Shown here: in pieces, positions 9,576 through 21,199 of the stretch
How the letters are laid out: each line of letters opens with the position of its first letter
Position numbering within the stretch: position 1 is the stretch's first letter
Translations under genes and position numbers: made by a program
The notes under the pieces: model-generated
The model's input: the letters and a program-made list of their open reading frames with translations, nothing else
What the model was told of the DNA's origin: nothing
Databases searched by the model: none
Assembly (NCBI GenBank): GCA_032164295.1
Contig: JAJHTX010000006.1
Location: 2,480,001-2,544,000 of the forward strand
Source of the DNA: Inonotus obliquus
Taxonomy: Eukaryota; Basidiomycota; Agaricomycetes; Hymenochaetales; Hymenochaetaceae
Reading direction: 5' to 3'
DNA length: 64,000 nt

Positions 9576-10742
9576 CAGCACGTCTTACCGTATGCCACAG
9601 TGAGTGGGAAACATCACTTCCGAACATCGCGAAAAGGACAGACTACGCTAGGAAGAAATGTCGCTATCTGTCATGAACCTCCCCCACCCGCCCGCACATT
9701 AGACCCTCCTCGAGGACAGTGGGTCAGTTATGATAGGCGCTGCCTATAATTGGAGTAAAACGAGGTAAAGATACATATGAACGGAACTGAAGCAGGCTTC
9801 ATCCTCGAAGCAGGAACTCGTGAACTCGATGGAGAAAACCGTAAAGGCAGTAATGAAAGCTGCAGGGAAGTTGGGATCATGCACTTGGCTTTAGGAGCTC
9901 ATCCTGGGCGCAATCAAATTTTCCATAGAGGGTCGAACCCTAGAAGAAGACACCCGTTTGGTGAAACAATAGTGAGGGTTGTTCCCTTCATACGTGCTGA
10001 CATGACAATTCCTTCCGTTTCGGCGGCTGGACGCTCCCTTTGCCACCTGTGAAGTCACCTCGTGAATTTTTGTTCCCTGACCTGCATGCGCGTCTACTAA
10101 GCCGTACGGATGTATCATGCTATTGTTAGCAATACATCATCCAAGTATATGGTTTTATCCACGAGGGCCATAAATTTCACACCGAACATGAGTCAACTCG
10201 TGTGCACAATAGATTGTATCCGAAAGGGGACTATAGCTTGTAGATATCATCAACCAGACGCCACTAAAAAGCAGTTCAGATCATTACTAGTACAAGGTTC
10301 CACCCGACATCACCGTGGACTGTATAGTACACAAGATATGGACGTTCACAGGCCACGGAAGCTGGGCCGGCCCTACCTGTACAACTACTGGTCAAAGGGG
10401 GTGCCAAGGGGCAGCCAGTCTTCTCAGAACAAGACAATTGCGATCAACAATCGATAACAGACAATAACGCATCTCTCGATCCATCGGAGTTTTATGTTTT
10501 ACCAGGAAACGTTTCGGGGGAGGTCAAACCATCCATGACTCCGAGTCATAACTGTCCAATGAACGTTAACCGCCAAGGCATGCAGCTCCCAAGATCCTTA
10601 CCTCTTGTAGTATAACACAATAGAATTAAGGGGCCCACAGCAAGCAGCATCGTGCGGAAGCATAGGATATGAGATTGAATTGAAATAAGTGGCAACATGA
10701 ATTAGTACATCAATACGTCACGTGAAGGTTGCACCTGTGACG
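9576..10742. other. Stretch without a recognisable gene
   Basis: Homology to the WD40 copy ends near 9575. The frames here are short, with no motif I recognise. The last part is presumably the promoter of the FunK1 gene that starts at 10826. Confidence 0.5.
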
Positions 10743-10750
10743 GATAAAAG
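10743..10750 (+). promoter_or_regulatory. Probable TATA element of the FunK1 gene
   Basis: GATAAAAG lies 76 bp before the ATG at 10826 and is followed by a CT-rich stretch (AACTTCTCAACCTACCCCGC), the usual arrangement of a fungal core promoter. Confidence 0.45.
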
Positions 10751-10825
10751 GCGCGTCGTGACTGTTCGTGCCTAACTTCTCAACCTACCCCGCTTCTTAG
10801 CTGCTTAACATAACTGCCTACCATC

Positions 10826-13457
10826 ATGCCCGACCAGTCGAAAAAGCGACCGCATGCAGGAGACAACGATGATGTCCCCGAACGCGACAAAACCCCAGAG
10901 AATACCGTTCTGCCACCTGAACAGCAACGGAGTACCAAGGAGACTCCAGCCAAGCTTCGGTCCGCCCACGCATCCAGCTTCCAGGACGGCGAACTCTCCG
11001 AGAAGCGTATGTTGTTGCTGTGTGACTTGGAACATGCCATCCCAGAGGTAGAATTGGACAAATTTCTGAGTACCTTCCTCCCTCCCCTGAAGTCTGGGAT
11101 GAAAATCAACTCGATAAAGACATCTTTGGAGCAGGGCGGGATCATCGCGGATGGAAGATGGTCTGAATTCCCGGACGATCCCTCGAAATCTGGAAAGAAA
11201 GAAAATGCAGCCTTCCAGCCTCTTCAGGACGTATTCGACAAAGTCGTTGAACATGCCATTGGGCTGGGGAATAATCTAAACCAGACATTCGCCTTGAGAC
11301 TATTGCCCAATACTGCACCGAAGTCAGAACGGCAAAGCCTGACGCGACCGGATGGTTGCTTCATCTTGAAGGAGGTAGAAGATTCTAACGAAGGCTTGAA
11401 TAAGAAGGTATACCGTTGGTATGATCTTGCACTTACATGTGAATTCAAAAGGGACAACGGCGGAGCACAGCGGGACGACGTAAGACCAACATTGCGAGCT
11501 AGAATGGGATGCTAATTTACTCCTACAGAATGTGACGAAGATTGCATTTAGTATGCAACATACGATGACATTAGATACTTGCAGGCGGTTCACGTTTGGA
11601 ATTACCATAGAGAATACTGAGGCGCGGCTGTGGTTCTGCTCCCGAGCGATTATGGCTGTCAGCGAGCCATTCAATTTTATTACGGTACGTAGCCTGTCGG
11701 TCGATCATGGGTGTATCTAATAAACAGTGAAGGATCCCGATAGACTTATACATGTTTTCCTGTCGTTGGCGTTCGCGACGAAGACTGAGCTTGGTTGGGA
11801 TCCCACGATAACTGTCGAGGACCCAAATGCAGAGAAACGAGTTTACGTGATTAAAGTGAAGGAAAAGTCGTATAAAGTTGAGGAGGTGCTATCGGATTTC
11901 GGCGCAGATGCGATCATTGGGCGAGCGACGAGAGTCTTCAAAGTGAAATGCTTGGAAGATGGCGAGAGCTACGTGCTAAAGGACGTCTGGGTGGAAGATG
12001 ACCGAGTTCTCGAACACGAGATTTACGATAATATTCTCAACGATGTGAAGAAGCACTTCGGGGATGTTATAATGAAGAAGGTTGCCTCACATCTCCTGAC
12101 ACCTGTCGAGCACTGGCTAGTGACTGCTGATGGTCGTGTTGATGGCCAAGAGGACCACACAAAGGACGTCATGATGCGAGGAGAAAGTATTACCTTTGCG
12201 AAATCTTACAGACTCGAGTCACAAGATTTCGGCAATGAAGACTCCACAAAGGCCGTTGCCCCAATGAGATCGACGGATCGGGAAGTACGCGCGGAGCTGA
12301 ATGCTCATCTGGGATCCCGGGTCGTGCCCAATGAGAACAAGCATCCGCTTCGTCACAGGAGGCATTATCGAGTGGTTTACCAAGAGACTGCGCAACCGAT
12401 CTGGACTCTGACGGACCTGTCTAATGTGTTCCTCGTCCTGAGAGATTCTGCGAAAGGTACTTCCTATTTACTTCCTGTCGTCGTGACCCAATCTGATACT
12501 CGTGTAGCTCTCAAGTATATACACGACTCCGGGTGGGTCCATCGCGATATCAGTGCTGGCAATATATACTTTTTCGATGGGCGTGGGCTCATCGGCGACC
12601 TAGAGTATGCGAAGGAGGTGACAAAGGATGGGTCACATCAGATGCGGACGGTGCGTTTATGTCGTCCGATGATTGATGATTTGTTAATCGTGCCGTTTAG
12701 GGTACTCCAGATTTCATGGCGGTCGAAGTAGCAATGGCTGCTTATCAATTCAATCCGAAAAGCAAATCTAATTCCGAGGTCGCCGAGGGAATGGACTCAC
12801 TCAGGGAAATATTCCGTAAACCACGCAAAAGGATGTTCCGACCCAAGAAGCGGCATCAATTCGTGCAGAACGAGGCTCATGATGTCGAATCCTTGTGGTG
12901 GATTGCAATCTACATACTCTTTTTCAATCGTGACGACAGCGCCGAGGAAACTCAGGAACAGGAAGAAGCTCGATTAGAAAGCATGCAGCGCATCTTTCCG
13001 AGTTCTGCTTCCGCAATCAATCGTCTCAATTTCCTCAAAAGCGGCGACATTGATGAGGAGGACACCTGGTGGTTCTCGGAGTCGTTCCTTGAGCTGCGAA
13101 TTGGGCTCGAAGAATTGAGATCGGCTCTCGTCGGGTGCTACATAGAGGTGGAAAAGACGCTTCCGAACATCGCAAAGGGGGCTTTCGATACATTGCACGA
13201 GCACTTCATTCTTGGTTTCGATTTATGTATGGGCGGAGCAAAAGCAAGAAAGATTACTATCTCGTCCTTCAAGAGCAAGGGGAGACAGCGCCAGAAAGAT
13301 CTGTCATCACCCCCTCCGGCTGACGATGGTCCGATAAAGATAACCATGATACCCAGACTACCAGAGTAAGTCCTCTCTTCATTATCCAAACTATCAAACT
13401 GAATGCTTGATTAGGAAGAAGCTGGGATTGCGTCGTCGAAGGAAACGAGACTGCTAG
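10826..13457 (+). CDS. FunK1-type (fungal-specific) protein kinase, six exons, 794 aa
   Basis: A consistent model is 10826-11479, 11529-11684, 11733-12456, 12508-12650, 12701-13365, 13415-13457. All introns are GT-AG, 48-51 bp, and every junction keeps frame. Kinase motifs are in order: VFKVKCLEDGESYVLKD (ATP-binding lobe, VLKD the likely Lys), the catalytic loop YIHDSGWVHRDISAGN, and DLEYAK in place of DFG, as is usual for FunK1. GTPDFMAVEV is the activation-segment end, and NEAHDVESLWWIAI is the family signature after it. The tail LGLRRRRKRD is basic and could be nuclear. FunK1 kinases are expanded in mushroom fungi; their substrates are unknown. The third exon must start at 11733, since the nearer AG at 11727 would give a stop. 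Pieces of relatives lie at 69-4172, 6374 and 14749. Confidence 0.88.
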
Positions 13458-13616
13458 TGATCGTGGTACAATCACTATTCTATGTCCATATCGCTTTCTA
13501 TACGCTATCGTGTCTCGATGCTATCGCAAATGCTTTCAACTATGACAAAGTTATCTGTGTCGAAGTAGCTTGATAAATGTATGAATTATGAATACGAATC
13601 AGTGAAATAGCTACCA

Positions 13617-14077
13617 AAACATTGAAGATCGAACACGACAACTTTGATTTGTTGGCGGGTGGGTGACTATCGCGATTGGAATATTGACTTGATCATATTA
13701 CCACCTTACCGAGAACGTTACCAGTTAGTTACCAAGACAATATCCGACACTTTCATCTGTGCCCAAACATCTTGAGGAACGTCCCGTTCTTTCATGAACT
13801 CACGGTCACGAATGAAGCCGATGACGATGGTTCAACTGGTCGGGAACAGATCGTTTGTCCTAGATTGTCGTACCTTGATGTAGCAGGTCGACAACCGGCT
13901 ATGGGCAACTGGTTAGAGATTGTGTTCATGGCGAAGTCGCGAGCCATTGTCCTTTCGAAACGATCTCGTTCGGCAATAGCCGCTTATAATAGTTATATAC
14001 GTTCACTCGAGAACTCGTTCAATTACTTGAACATAGTAAATAAATACGGTTTCACTCTGGCCGCCACCCAGGACTGA
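13617..14077 (+). pseudogene. F-box protein 3' fragment, copy B
   Basis: This matches the intact F-box gene from about 4911 (ACATTGAAGATCGAACACG). It lacks the F-box and the start, has lost about 320 bp around the LRR-like part (the break falls after TCTTGAGGAACG), and then runs to the same C terminus (VNKYGFTLAATQD). Small indels near 13670-13740 break the frame. It is not functional. Confidence 0.88.
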
Positions 14078-14748
14078 CAACTCTCGAAAGTGGTGTATAA
14101 TCACACTGAAGAGAACCCGCCATAATGTACTTCGAAATGGAGTTTGTGTTTCTTTACTTTCGTCGTTTATCACCGTGTAATTATTCTCATGATTCTATAG
14201 TCGTCTTGCTTGCAATATACCTTGCCTGTGCAAGCTTCACTTCTCATCTTTCATGAGCGAATTGCATAAAGGCTTGTACTTACTTACTGCACCTTTAAAT
14301 TACCGGAACATCTACGTGGAACCGAATATAGACCATACTTATGAAGCGAAAAGCAGTGGGAGAATATTGGAACCCTCAGACACTGAAGAGTTAAACACGA
14401 CGACTCGTATCCGCTTTAACAATTCAGAGTGACCGTGCCTCGGGGCTTCGCTGTTCTTATGATACTTTGACATCACCGGTTGAATATTACAGCCGGCAAT
14501 ACAGACCACAGTTGTCATTCATTGCTGAGGGATCGGCCTATAGACCTCTTGGAGCCTATGTGAGTTGCATTGCTCAGTCCGGTTGATAGTGAGCCTGAAA
14601 TATGCACATGTCTGCCAGATCTATAAGTTTGATAACAAACAAGTTTCGCCGACTTCGCGAGTTTTAGCGTTGATACAACCAGGTACGATGGTTCGAGAGG
14701 TCTGTGATTAATAGAAGTTCTAGTTCATATTTACCGGATTGTCTATTA

Positions 14749-15110
14749 TTATTGCTTCACCATGCATGGGTCGGGGAACTGGAGCGAGAGAGATGGAAGA
14801 TTGAACGGTACAATCCAACAGATCTGTATGGTGTCGCCTCTGCTTGACCTTGAAGGACAGCATGTGGATGTTTCTTGCTCTTGCATTGTCCGTGAATAAT
14901 TCAAACTATTGATGGAGTACTCGTGCAATACATCGAAACTCCCCTTCGCGATGTCCGGAAGTGATTTATCAAAGTCGGTATCGCACGTGGCAAGAAATTC
15001 CCTCAATTCGTCGAGCACGATTCGTCATTCGGAGAGCCCGCTCCGAAACCACTCGGTGTCCTTCGCATAAATATATTTGAGGAACAGTAACACAGAAACT
15101 TGAAAAGAAC
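14749..15110 (-). pseudogene. FunK1 kinase C-terminal fragment (copy B)
   Basis: Nearly identical to the fragment at 6374-6735 (DTDFDKSLPDIAKGSFDVLHEY on the minus strand), with a stop in the same place before the VLDELREF segment. It lies 3' to the WD40 gene on the same strand and is not part of it. Confidence 0.75.
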
Positions 15111-15149
15111 CAATGGCTTTGGCAAAGCATAAGAATCCCGACATGAGAC

Positions 15150-18100
15150 CTAGTATGCTACCTGCCGCGTCGTTGTAAAACACTCCGTCCATCGGTTACC
15201 GAGAGCCGATCCCTCGAAATTAAGTCTTGTCGAAAACTCGCAACTGAAAACACCAGTGCTTCGAGGTCTCCAAAGAGTTGGACGAATATCTGGAGGGATG
15301 CATAGGACTAATTCGCGTCTATCATGTCCAGGTAGAATCCATCGTCCATCCAAAACCCACTCCGACAAGTCTTTGTTCCTACACGGAGGGGTGATTGTGA
15401 ATCCGCCGTTGTTCTCATCGGATGGTCGGGAAAGGTGCGATATGTCCCACGTTCTAATCGTATTGTCGGCAGAACCTGAAACGAGTCGTTGACCATCAGG
15501 GGACAAGGCAAGAGACTCGACGGAGCCCGTATGGCCCTCGAGAGCTACAACATTCGACCCGCTGTCCACGTTCCAAATTCGTATCGTAGTGTCCGCATCC
15601 CGAAACGAGGTGCTTCCTATCACGTGAAAAAATAACAGAATTGACAGAGTTCGTATGTCCCTCCAAGGGATTGCCGATCATCTGTAGATTCTGCACATCC
15701 CAGATAATTATAGTCCTGTCGTGTGAGCCCGAACCGATTCGCGTGCCATCGCACACAGAAAAAACGTTATCGGTGTGTCCCGTCAAAGGTTCGGATATGC
15801 ATTCCCATGCTTCTGTATCCCAAATTCTAATCGTGTTGTCGCTCGAACCCGACACGAGCAGCTTGCCATCAGGAGAGAATGCTACTGAGCAGATGGCATC
15901 CGAATGGCCATGCAGCGGACCAGCGATAAGCATTCCAGACTTCAACTCCCATATCCTGATCATTTTATCCATAGAACCAGAGGCAAGCTTTGAACCGTCT
16001 GGTGACAATGCGATGCACCGAACCCCAGTGTTCCCCTTCAGCGCATCGAAGATCGTCGCACCATTCTCGGTATTCCAAACTTTGATCGTTCCATCGCCTG
16101 AACCCGAGATAAGTCGCGAGCCATCCAACGAGAATACTACACATCGAGCCCAATTGCTGTGACCTAGAAGAGGCCCAAAAACCACCTCCCCGGTCTCGGC
16201 ATTCCAAACTATGATCGATTTATCCATAGACGCAGATGCTATTAGACTCGCATCTAGGTTAAGCGCGACTGACAGGACAGGAGCTTTAAGTCCTGAGAAT
16301 TGTTCCAAATTGTCTATTCTGTTAGTGGCATCCCAAATCCTCACTGTCTTGTCGAGGGAACCCGAAGCGATGTATTTTCCGCAGAGTGACCAAGCGACCG
16401 ACCAAACTGCGTTTGAGTGTCCCCTCAAAGGACCGGATGCAATCTGTCCAGTTTCGGCATCCCATATCACTATTGTATTGTCCACAGATCCAGAGACGAT
16501 GTGTGCGCCACAAGGAGAGAACGCGACGGACATTACATCCAACGAATGACCGGTCAACGTGGAAACAACGCTCCCGGTTTCTACCTCCCAAATCCTAACT
16601 GTTCCATCACGGGAGCCGGAGACGACATGCTTGCCACACGGAGAGAACGCAACCGGCCAAACCCGATCAGAATGGCTTCGTAAAGGCTCATGAAGAGGCC
16701 GTCCACTCTGCACATCCCAAATGATGATCGTCATGTCATCCGAGCCTGATACCAACTGTGAACCATCAGGAGAAAATGCAACGGAATTGACTTCGTCGGT
16801 ATGTCCTGTTAAGGGATCTGCAATGCGTTCCCCTTTCTCGGCATCCCAGAGAATGATACTTTCGTCGGCTGATCCGGATGCGATCATCGTTCCGTCAGGA
16901 GAGAATACGACACACCAAAAGGCCAATTCATTGCCGGAAAGTGGGCCTAGTATTAGCTCGCCCGTTTCTGTATCCCATACTCTTATCTTGCAGTCCAACG
17001 AGCACGACACAATGCGCTTCCCATCTGGGGAAAAACACACTGACAAGACGCTATCCGAGTGTCCCGTTAATGGCGCACAGATCTCTTCTCCACTGGCAAG
17101 ATCCCAGATTCTGATGCTTCCATCCCGAGAGGCCGACGCAATATGCTTTCTATCAGGTGAGATAGCTACGGAGCTAACATAGTCAGAATGACCCTCAAAC
17201 ACCTTCAAATGCATCGGAGGTTTTCTCATACCCCGCCGGACAACATGTAACATTACGGCAACTTGGCCGAGTTTATACCGCGCCACTCGTGAATCATCCT
17301 TTGAAAGAGGGGTTATGGAGATGTATATGTGTGGAGAAGATTGCGAAATAGCTGGAGCATATGTACTTGCGAGACTGTGGCGTCCCATAGAATTGTGGCC
17401 ACGACCGTGCTACAAGTCTAGTCTCCAGTCAGTTACACGAATACAGACATAATGGACAACCTACCTCGGACCATACCGCAGCATCTAGAAGCGCACGACT
17501 GGCAAATCTGTAGAATGCCTTGACTAAGCTTAGCACCTCGAACCAGAACAGGAGACGGTGACGGGTGAAGTCTAATAGCATGTCGAACATATCAGGAGAA
17601 TCTGGAACGTCAAGGAGATGCTGCGCCCAGTAAAGGCATGCATATTCGAGGTGAACTGGGATGCGTTCCTTGATACGATCTGAAAGTCCCGGAACGTCAT
17701 CGTTACGGGTGAAGGACGTCTCCAGACAGCATATATTGAGATGCAGGAGGCACGTCATGATGGAAAAGCATCGTTCGAGAACTTGATGCTTCGCCGCAGG
17801 GCCGTCGATGAACCACGGATCCTTCGTGCGCTCTTCGGATAAGGGGTAGTCCGAGAATGAGGTGTGGAATAGACTGACGGTTCCTCCCTCCGTGTAAGCG
17901 ATCAAACTACGAAGGTTCGACAAGACAAGGCGTGACGACTCCTGCGGCTTCCACCCGAGAATGCCATCGATCGTTTTTATCGAGAGAGGAACTTTGCTAA
18001 AGAGGACAAGAGCGAGGATCTTCCGAAAGCGGTCTTTCGATCTTTCGTTATCCCACTTAATTCCCGAGTTTCGGAGCACCGATGTATACAGATCGTTTCA

Positions 18101-20293
18101 TTCCGAACCCGGAGAGCGACTTCGAATCATTGACTAGACAGTCCAGTTGGCGGAATGGGTCGTCACTATCTCTCACAGTTTTCACCGCGGTCGACGCCCA
18201 TATGAACAACCCGTTAGCCGCCTCTCCAAGCAACATCATATTCTCCTCCAAACTGCAATCCTCTGGAACCTCTACCCCTTTCACTCCAAGGGTAGAATCC
18301 ATTTCCGTACGAAGGTAGATGAGGACATCCTGCTGGCTTGATGGCGTTGCGCTGTCTAGTTCGACCACACGCACGGTCTCTGGCGACGAAGAAAGAAAAG
18401 TATCAATGTCCGGCTCTCGTCGACTGGTGACGAGTATGCGGAAGAACTTGGGAAGATTTGGAAAGTCTCATCGGAGAAGGTCCATCAATCCGCGGCGCGC
18501 CTGAGGTGTGCCACATTCGTCGAAAGCGTCGAGGGCAATGGCTATGGGTCCTGACGCCAGCTTCGCAGCAGCATCAAGTGGTCGTAGCAAGAGCTTCGTG
18601 AACTGCTCCGCTGGAGATGCCGTCAAAATGTCTTTGTCGTTTTCGATCCCAGAGAGGATGCTGGATCCGATGGAGGGATCAAACAGCGCAAGCTTGTATG
18701 CAATTGTCCGGATGACAGAAGACGGCTCACTCTTTCCCCTCTCGAAGAATAGAAACGCACCGAGCCGAGACATTTCTCGTAGCTTGCTGGCGATAGTCGT
18801 ACTGGCGGTGCTCTTCCCCGAGCCGGAAACGCCGTGCAGCCAGAAGATGTTCTGTTCCGTATCTGAGAAAGCCCACTCGATTATCTGTTCCCTGACTACT
18901 CTGCGCGTCTCCGGTAAGCAAAGAGGAGGGTGAAAGGCTTCAAATGAGGCTGGATGGAGGAGTTCACGTAGCACTGATAGGCGTTGATTCTCCACTAAGT
19001 ACCGTCATCTCAGTCGTATCTATGATAAGATGCTTGATGGACTCACAGATTTCACCAATCCCGCGTAGCACCCGTGATGCCACGGCGGTGTGTAGAATCG
19101 TGCCAGAATCAATCTCCTCCATAAAATGTCTCAACGCACCCTCAAACTCGTCGATCTTTGCCATAGCGCCGATGTCCAGCATCCGTCCTAGAGCATATTA
19201 GCTATTGTTAGAATAACTCGAGGGACTACTTACTGAAGAATCCGCGCTGCGTATACTGGCGTACAAACATGCAGCATTCTGCAGTCTGTTTCAGAAGACC
19301 CTCAATCGACTGCTGAAGACTCGACACCTTATCCGTCAGCGTCTGCCTCTCATGGACAAATGCGAAAGCATTCTGCATGGAATGGACGAGATGGACGAGC
19401 TTCTTATCCGTTTCGAACGTGAGTCCAACCACCTGCGGCAAATGACAATGGATTAGCTACCCGCAAGGTATCCCGAACGAGAACTGCTAAATACCTTGAA
19501 TAAACCTGACACTAGCGACCACGCTACGGTCAAGAATGGACGTATCTATCAAAGCGCTTATACTTTAGGTTCGCTGCACAAACAGAACGGCAGTGAACTC
19601 ACTTCGGACACGGCATCCATGACATCTCGAAGTATCTTTAGCCTCAATAGGAGCTCCCCGATAGCATCATACAACTCTCCCTGTTTGCCTTCCTGGGCAT
19701 CCTCAGCAGCCGTCACAAGGCTTTGTTCGACATTACCATCACACTAGACACATCCAAGCGTAGAAAGAGTTTCCCTGTAGTCGTTGGTATTGTTTCAGAC
19801 CTCGATAAGAGCGTCAAAGAGGCTATAAATATCGCCTTATTAGCGATGAGGTTAAAGTGAGAAAATGTTGCACTACTGCTTTCTCCGCGGTTGCACCTCT
19901 CCAACAGTTCAAAAATCTTTATGCTCGCGGTGCATATAGATAGGTTGAATAAGAACGTCGACTTAAGTTTGACGGCGATCTCGAATGTTGCAGAATCATC
20001 GGAGGACGAGCTGAGTATATTGCGATAGGACCGGTATGAAAGCTTGCCGTCTGCTTACAATACAAGAGACTCGTCCCAGATCGGGGAAGTACTCTTCTTG
20101 ATGATCCTGGTCCTCTGGGTGAAATCGCTGAGTCGCACTTTCACGTAAGTATCGGGCACTTTTCCGTGCAGTGGGTGACTGAGCTGCAAGCCCTCAGCTC
20201 GTAGTACTGGAGAAAATGTCAGACTAAAAATTAGTCTAGATTATCCAAGGTGTAGGCTTAGGGCGCACCTTTCAGTGAATAAGCGACGGTCAT
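15150..20293 (-). pseudogene. C2-NACHT-WD40 (NLR-like) gene with disabling lesions
   Basis: Fungal NLR-like STAND proteins sense non-self or damage through WD40 repeats and signal through an N-terminal domain. The model starts at ATG 20293. After an intron, EGLQLSHPLHGKVPDTYVKV and RTRIIKKSTSPIWDESLVL form a C2 domain. A helical linker follows (VVGLTFETDKKLVHLVHSM; HFMEEIDSG), then NACHT with Walker A GVSGSGKST (about 18833-18807) and Walker B IAIALDAFDECG (about 18550). About 14 WD40 repeats (17200-15430) come next, then the tail LCIPPDIRPTLWRPRSTG. Lesions visible: a frame break near 19745, an in-frame TGA at 18470-18468 before DFPNLPKFFRILVTSRRE, a frame break near 18100 before DLYTSVLRNSGIKWDN, and a frame break near 15605 inside the last repeats. 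The break near 15605 is shared with copy A. It may be a recent pseudogene; sequencing errors are the alternative for the unshared lesions. Confidence 0.82.
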
Positions 20294-20566
20294 GGTAGTC
20301 AGGAGGGAAGAGAGACCTCGTGCCCTACGCCCTCCTTATTCCTTATCCTTATGTCCTTATATACTGAAGTATGATAGACGCTAGTGCAAAAGCACGCTGG
20401 TGCCAGTGGTGGAATCAGGATCGACGGCTGGAATTATCCATGGTCTTCCGAAGATCGACATCCCAAAAGGGGTGTTATGTAACACAGGTGCGTGTTTTAA
20501 TTTACCTGTCACATTGAGTCACAGGGAAATGGTTTGCGCCACGTGACGAGTAGACTGCAGCCCAGG

Positions 20567-21072
20567 CACGGCGGGCAAAATAGAATATCGGAGGGGGCGC
20601 TATTTTAAATTATTTTTTTGCCGATATTTTAAATATCAATAAGCATCCCGGCTGCGCCGATACTTATAATATATTTCACATGTCGATATTTTAAATATAA
20701 ATAAGGATATCCCCATCTGTGAGATATTTAAAGAATCCTCTTACTGATATTTTTATCGATATTTAAGATATTGACTTGGCATATATTTTAAATATCAATC
20801 AAGATATCTACTTGGGTGATATTTTAAGAATCAACAAGGGTATTGTCAGACCAGATATTATAAATATTGGTCGGGTAGATATTAAGTGGGCGATGAACAG
20901 GCGACGGGTGGGCGATGGGCGGGCGATGAGAGGGCAACGAGAGGGCGATGAGAGGGCGACAGGCGGGTGATGGGCAGGCGACGGGTGGGCAATGGGCAGG
21001 CAATGAGAGGGCAACAGGCGGGCGATGAGCAGGTGTGCAGTTGAAGCTTGTATGCGGTCAGTAAGGGCAAAG
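20567..21072. repeat. Left terminal repeat of transposon 2
   Basis: AT-rich palindromes (20600-20880), then an 11-bp minisatellite (about 20885-21035, units such as GGGCGATGAGA and GGGCAACGAGA), then GTGTGCAGTTGAAGCTTGTA followed by unique sequence shared in inverse form with 37379-37428. The outermost ~320 bp are the B-type end, also found at 3145-3464. Confidence 0.85.
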
Positions 21073-21199
21073 ATGAACCTGTGTCCATGAGAGATATTGA
21101 GCCGCTGTTCTAGTTGCTACAATGGAGACGAGCCTGTATGCACAGATAAACTTACTCGTTCATTCTGAATTATAGATACGGTGTTCGCAGCAAAGAACA

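Larger units (their letters stand above)
13617..15820. repeat. Segmental duplication, copy B
   Basis: This is the counterpart of 4911-9575 without the two hAT insertions. It runs from the F-box relic through the FunK1 fragment into the 3' end of the NLR-like gene, where it stays part of a longer gene. Copy B is therefore the parental arrangement for the WD40 part, whereas the F-box part is intact only at copy A. Sequence 14078-14748 holds no recognisable gene. Confidence 0.85.

Noticed and set aside
9777..10457. Plus-strand ORFs of 91 and 115 aa upstream of the FunK1 gene
   Set aside because: No motif, unusual composition, and they lie in a decayed stretch next to transposon relics.
16211..17182. 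Plus-strand ORFs of 112-153 aa across the WD40 array
   Set aside because: Antisense shadows of the WD40 coding sequence; they repeat with the WD40 period and lack independent features.
18508..18933. 141-aa plus-strand ORF opposite the NACHT domain
   Set aside because: Antisense of the P-loop region; no family similarity and no promoter or splice context.
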